This document shows, piece after piece, positions 61,175 through 64,000 of a DNA stretch of 64,000 nucleotides. The notes beneath the pieces are model-generated. The model had not been told where the DNA came from. It did no database searches and saw nothing but the letters and a program-made list of their open reading frames with translations. Position 1 is the stretch's first letter; the number at the start of each line of letters is the position of its first letter. The position numbers were made by a program, and so were the translations under genes. The stretch comes from DATBDN01 sp036269895 (GTDB lineage Bacteria > Actinomycetota > Thermoleophilia > Solirubrobacterales > Thermoleophilaceae), in the NCBI GenBank assembly GCA_036269895.1, contig DATBDN010000024.1, forward strand, positions 3,697 through 67,696, given 5' to 3'.

Positions 61175-64000
61175 GTGCTTTCAGACGCCTTCCCGCGGCG
61201 CCTCACTCGGCTCATGCTCATTACGGTCTCGAGCGCTGCGGCGCTGTTGACCAGCCCAACTGCAAGCCAAGCGGCCACCGTCACGTTCTCGCCGTCCGCC
61301 GACGCGTATGTCGACGCGAGCCGGCCGGACATGAACTTCGGTACCGTGCAGAAGATCCGAACGGACGGCTCACCGGTCGTCCGCAGTTACCTGCGCTTCG
61401 ACGTCACCGGCGTCAGCGGCACCGTGCAGAAGGCGACTCTGTCGCTGGTCCCTGCAAGCTCGTTGCGGGGCGCGGTGACCGCCTCCGCTGTCGCCGACAA
61501 CACCTGGTCAGAGAAGACGATCACGAATACGAACGCGCCCGCCCCGGGCGCGACGCTCAGCTCCGCACCGTCGGCGGTCACCGCGACCCCGACGTCGTTC
61601 GATGTGACCCGGGCGGTCACGGGGAACGGTCCGGTGAGCATCGCTGTCACGAGCTCCTCCGTCACGGCGCTCGCGATCTGGAGTCGCGAGGCCGGAGGCA
61701 CGAACGTGCCGCAGCTCGTCGTCGACGCGCCGACGGACACGACGGCGCCTAGCGCGCCGGACGGTCTGACTGCCACGGGCAGCGACAAGCAGGTCTCGCT
61801 CGCGTGGAACGCCGCGACCGACGACACCGGCGTCACGGGCTACCGCGTCTACCGCCAGAACGCCGACGGCAGCTGGCCGACCACCGCGACCGCCACAACC
61901 GCCGCCGGGACCCGCAGCTTTACGGACACCGGCCTGACCGATGGCACCGCCTACACCTACCGCGTGACGGCGATCGACGGCGCGAGCAACGAGTCGGCTC
62001 CCTCGGCGACCGCGTCGACGACACCGCAGGCGCCGCCGCCACCGCCGCCGCCCGCCAACGATCCACAGCCGCCGTTCCCGGTGCGCGGCGCCTTCGTCTA
62101 TCCGTGGTTCCCCGAGTCCTGGTCGCAGAGCGGGATGAACCCCTTCACGCATTACCACCCCTCAACAGGCCTCTACGACTCGGGATCGACGGCAGTTGTC
62201 CAGCAGCAGATCCAGGCGATGCAGTACGGCAAGATCGACCTCGGTATCGCGTCGTGGTGGGGTCAGGGCAGCAAGACTGACTCCCGCATTTCGACGCTGC
62301 TGTCGACGACCGACGCAATGAACAGCAGCTTCCGCTGGGCGCTCTACTACGAGCCGGAGGGCCAGGGTGACCCGACAGTGGCGCAGCTGACATCGGACCT
62401 CGCCTACATCCGCGACCACTACGGCAACGACCCGTCGTACTACCGCGTGAATGGTCGCTTCGTCGTGTTCGTCTACGCCGACGGAGCCGACGCGTGTGGA
62501 ATGGCGGACCGCTGGTCGCAGGCGAACGCGCTGATCAACGCCTACGTGGTCCTCAAGGTCTTCTCGGGCTATCGCAACTGCCTGAACCAGCCCGCGCGTT
62601 GGCATCAGTACGCGCCAGCGGTGGCACAGGACTCGCAGTCCGGCTACTCGTTCGCGATCAGCCCCGGCTTCTTCAAGGGCAACGAGGCCACGCCGCGGCT
62701 GGCTCGCGACCTCACACGCTGGAACACGAATGTCCGCGCCATGGTCGCGTCGAAGGCCCCGTTCCAGCTCGTCACCACGTTCGACGAGTGGGGCGAGGGG
62801 ACGAGCGTCGAGAGCGCCGACGAATGGACGTCGAGCTCCGGTTACGGCGCCTACCTCGATGCGCTGCACAGCGACGGTCAGGCACCACCGCCACCACCGC
62901 CCCCGACGGACACCACTGCGCCAAGCGCGCCAGGGAATTTGGCCGCGGCTGGTGGCAACGCCCAGGTGTCGCTCGCATGGGACGCCGCAACCGACGACGT
63001 CGGTGTGACCGGCTACCGCGTCTACCGCCAGAACGCCGATGGCACCTGGCCAACCACGCCGACGGCCACCACGCCTGCAGCGACGCGTACCTTCGCCGAC
63101 AGCGGTCGGGCGAATGGCACGACGTACACCTACCGCGTGACCGCGATCGACGCGGCCGGCAACGAGTCGGCACCGTCGGCGACCGCCTCGGCGACGCCGC
63201 AGGCGCCGCCGGACACGACGGCTCCCAGCGCACCGGGTGGCCTCAATGCCAGCGCGGGCAACGGAACCGTGGCGCTTACGTGGAACGCCGCGACCGATGA
63301 CACCGGCGTCGCCGGCTACCGGGTCTACCGCCAGAACGCCGATGGCAGCTGGCCGACGACGGCGACCGCGAGCACGGCGGCCGCGACACGCAGCTTCACC
63401 GACAGCGGCCGGACGAATGGGACGACGTACACCTACCGCGTGACGGCGATCGACGCGGCCGGCAACGAGTCGGCGCCGTCGGCGACCGCCTCGGCGACGC
63501 CGCAGGCGCCGCCGGACACCACCGCGCCGAGCGCGCCCGGAGGCCTCACCGCCACCGGAGGCAATGGGACGGTGGCGCTCGCGTGGAACGCGTCGACCGA
63601 CAACGTCGGGGTGACCGGATACCGCGTCTACCGCCAGAACGCCGACGGCAGCTGGCCGACGACGGCAACCGCCACGACCGCCGCCGCGACGCGCAGCTTC
63701 ACCGATACCGGTCGGACGAATGGCACGACGTACACCTACCGCGTGACGGCAATCGACGCGGCCGGCAACGAGTCGGCCCCGTCGGCGACCGCCTCGGCGA
63801 CGCCGCAGGCGCCGCCGGACACGACGGCTCCGAGCGCTCCGGGTGGACTCACCGCCACGAGCGGTGACACCAAGGTCACGCTCAGCTGGAGTGCGTCGAC
63901 CGACAACGTCGGCGTCGCCAGCTATCGCATCTACCGCCAGAACGCCGACGGCAGCTGGCCGCTGACGTCGACCGGCAACACCCCAAGCGGGACGCGCACG
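61175..64000 (+). CDS. Secreted GH99-like protein with DNRLRE and multiple FnIII domains (runs off window)
   Basis: 942 residues are seen with no stop by the window end. GTG 61175 has GGAGG 7 nt upstream. Order: signal peptide (LMLITVSSAAALLTSPTASQA), DNRLRE/CBM96-like domain (about 30-185: VTFSPSADAYVDASRPDMNFG), FnIII 1 (about 188-285), proline linker, GH99-like barrel (about 305-575: GAFVYPWFPESWSQSGMNPF, IASWWGQGSKTDS, LVTTFDEWGEGTSVES), proline linker, then at least 3.6 FnIII copies of 101 residues. Probably an extracellular, carbohydrate-acting enzyme. Confidence 0.85.
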   Translation, partial: MLSDAFPRRLTRLMLITVSSAAALLTSPTASQAATVTFSPSADAYVDASRPDMNFGTVQKIRTDGSPVVRSYLRFDVTGVSGTVQKATLSLVPASSLRGAVTASAVADNTWSEKTITNTNAPAPGATLSSAPSAVTATPTSFDVTRAVTGNGPVSIAVTSSSVTALAIWSREAGGTNVPQLVVDAPTDTTAPSAPDGLTATGSDKQVSLAWNAATDDTGVTGYRVYRQNADGSWPTTATATTAAGTRSFTDTGLTDGTAYTYRVTAIDGASNESAPSATASTTPQAPPPPPPPANDPQPPFPVRGAFVYPWFPESWSQSGMNPFTHYHPSTGLYDSGSTAVVQQQIQAMQYGKIDLGIASWWGQGSKTDSRISTLLSTTDAMNSSFRWALYYEPEGQGDPTVAQLTSDLAYIRDHYGNDPSYYRVNGRFVVFVYADGADACGMADRWSQANALINAYVVLKVFSGYRNCLNQPARWHQYAPAVAQDSQSGYSFAISPGFFKGNEATPRLARDLTRWNTNVRAMVASKAPFQLVTTFDEWGEGTSVESADEWTSSSGYGAYLDALHSDGQAPPPPPPPTDTTAPSAPGNLAAAGGNAQVSLAWDAATDDVGVTGYRVYRQNADGTWPTTPTATTPAATRTFADSGRANGTTYTYRVTAIDAAGNESAPSATASATPQAPPDTTAPSAPGGLNASAGNGTVALTWNAATDDTGVAGYRVYRQNADGSWPTTATASTAAATRSFTDSGRTNGTTYTYRVTAIDAAGNESAPSATASATPQAPPDTTAPSAPGGLTATGGNGTVALAWNASTDNVGVTGYRVYRQNADGSWPTTATATTAAATRSFTDTGRTNGTTYTYRVTAIDAAGNESAPSATASATPQAPPDTTAPSAPGGLTATSGDTKVTLSWSASTDNVGVASYRIYRQNADGSWPLTSTGNTPSGTRT
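62909..64000 (+). repeat. 303-bp tandem FnIII repeat
   Basis: Units begin at 62909, 63212, 63515 and 63818, exactly 303 bp apart, each opening with codons for DTTAPSAPG. Long runs are nearly identical at DNA level (for example the segment encoding GYRVYRQNADGSWP). The last unit is cut by the window end. A more distant copy is at 61736-62035. Confidence 0.93.

Noticed and set aside
62909..64000. CRISPR-like array because of regular repeats
   Set aside because: The 303-bp units are coding, in frame, and encode FnIII domains.

Overview
The window is GC-rich, densely coding DNA with frequent GTG starts and many 4-base start/stop overlaps. The gene set points to a Thermoleophilia-type actinobacterium (Solirubrobacterales-like). 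It includes an actinobacterial E2-E1 fused 2-oxoglutarate dehydrogenase, a SARP-type regulator, a PilT pilus ATPase, a FlgM-like anti-sigma factor and many secreted repeat proteins. This placement is inference from gene content. No rRNA, CRISPR array, insertion sequence or phage module was found. Three tRNA genes are present (Glu-TTC, Val-TAC, Asp-GTC).

Region 1 (1-7.3 kb), surface motility and c-di-GMP: the end of pilT, a membrane protein with a degenerate GGDEF domain, a Ser/Thr kinase with a receiver-like tail, a PhzF protein, and a GNAT-EamA fusion. Then comes a class I c-di-GMP riboswitch, a 6-codon leader ORF and an HD-GYP phosphodiesterase, so the second messenger appears to control a protein predicted to degrade it.

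Region 2 (7.2-18.9 kb), mixed housekeeping: transporters, a thioesterase/GFA/glycosyltransferase run, DUF421 and DUF3089 proteins, acetyltransferases, an S9 peptidase, a secreted S1 protease, a PAP2 phosphatase and an SDR.

Region 3 (18.9-32.3 kb), central metabolism: the large lipoyl-bearing E2-E1 protein, an AGPS-like FAD oxidase, FlgM-like protein, a metallo-beta-lactamase-fold hydrolase, metF, two unknown proteins, a secreted cupredoxin-PKD-glycosidase protein, moaA, citrate synthase and two small membrane proteins.

Region 4 (32.3-45.3 kb): a cupin remnant, a DHFR-like reductase, PfkB kinase, an AsnC regulator divergent from an exporter, quinone reductase, DEAD helicase with cyclophilin, aldehyde dehydrogenase, methyltransferase, EamA transporter, an atypical SDR, LysR, HAD hydrolase and a phosphotransferase.

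Region 5 (45.4-64 kb), the most distinctive part, is a putative surface-glycan locus. It holds a secreted metallophosphoesterase, a PAS-SARP regulator, a degenerate nucleotidyltransferase with a left-handed beta-helix, phosphoglucose/phosphomannose isomerase, an ECF sigma factor with a switch-like leader, and a LuxR-type regulator. It continues with a tripartite GT2-GtrA-HprK-like protein, a GT39-type mannosyltransferase-like protein, a phospholipase C-like phosphoesterase, a membrane GH99-like protein and a secreted GH99-like protein with near-identical FnIII repeats that runs off the window. Together these suggest mannose supply, lipid-linked transfer, membrane glycosylation and mannan trimming under dedicated regulators.

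Recurrent regulatory signals: where a TAG-ended gene is followed 9-12 nt later by another start, the TAG begins a TAGNCT hexamer placed as a -10 box (5 of 5 cases). A 29-nt AT-rich palindromic repeat occurs twice and supplies TAA stop codons.
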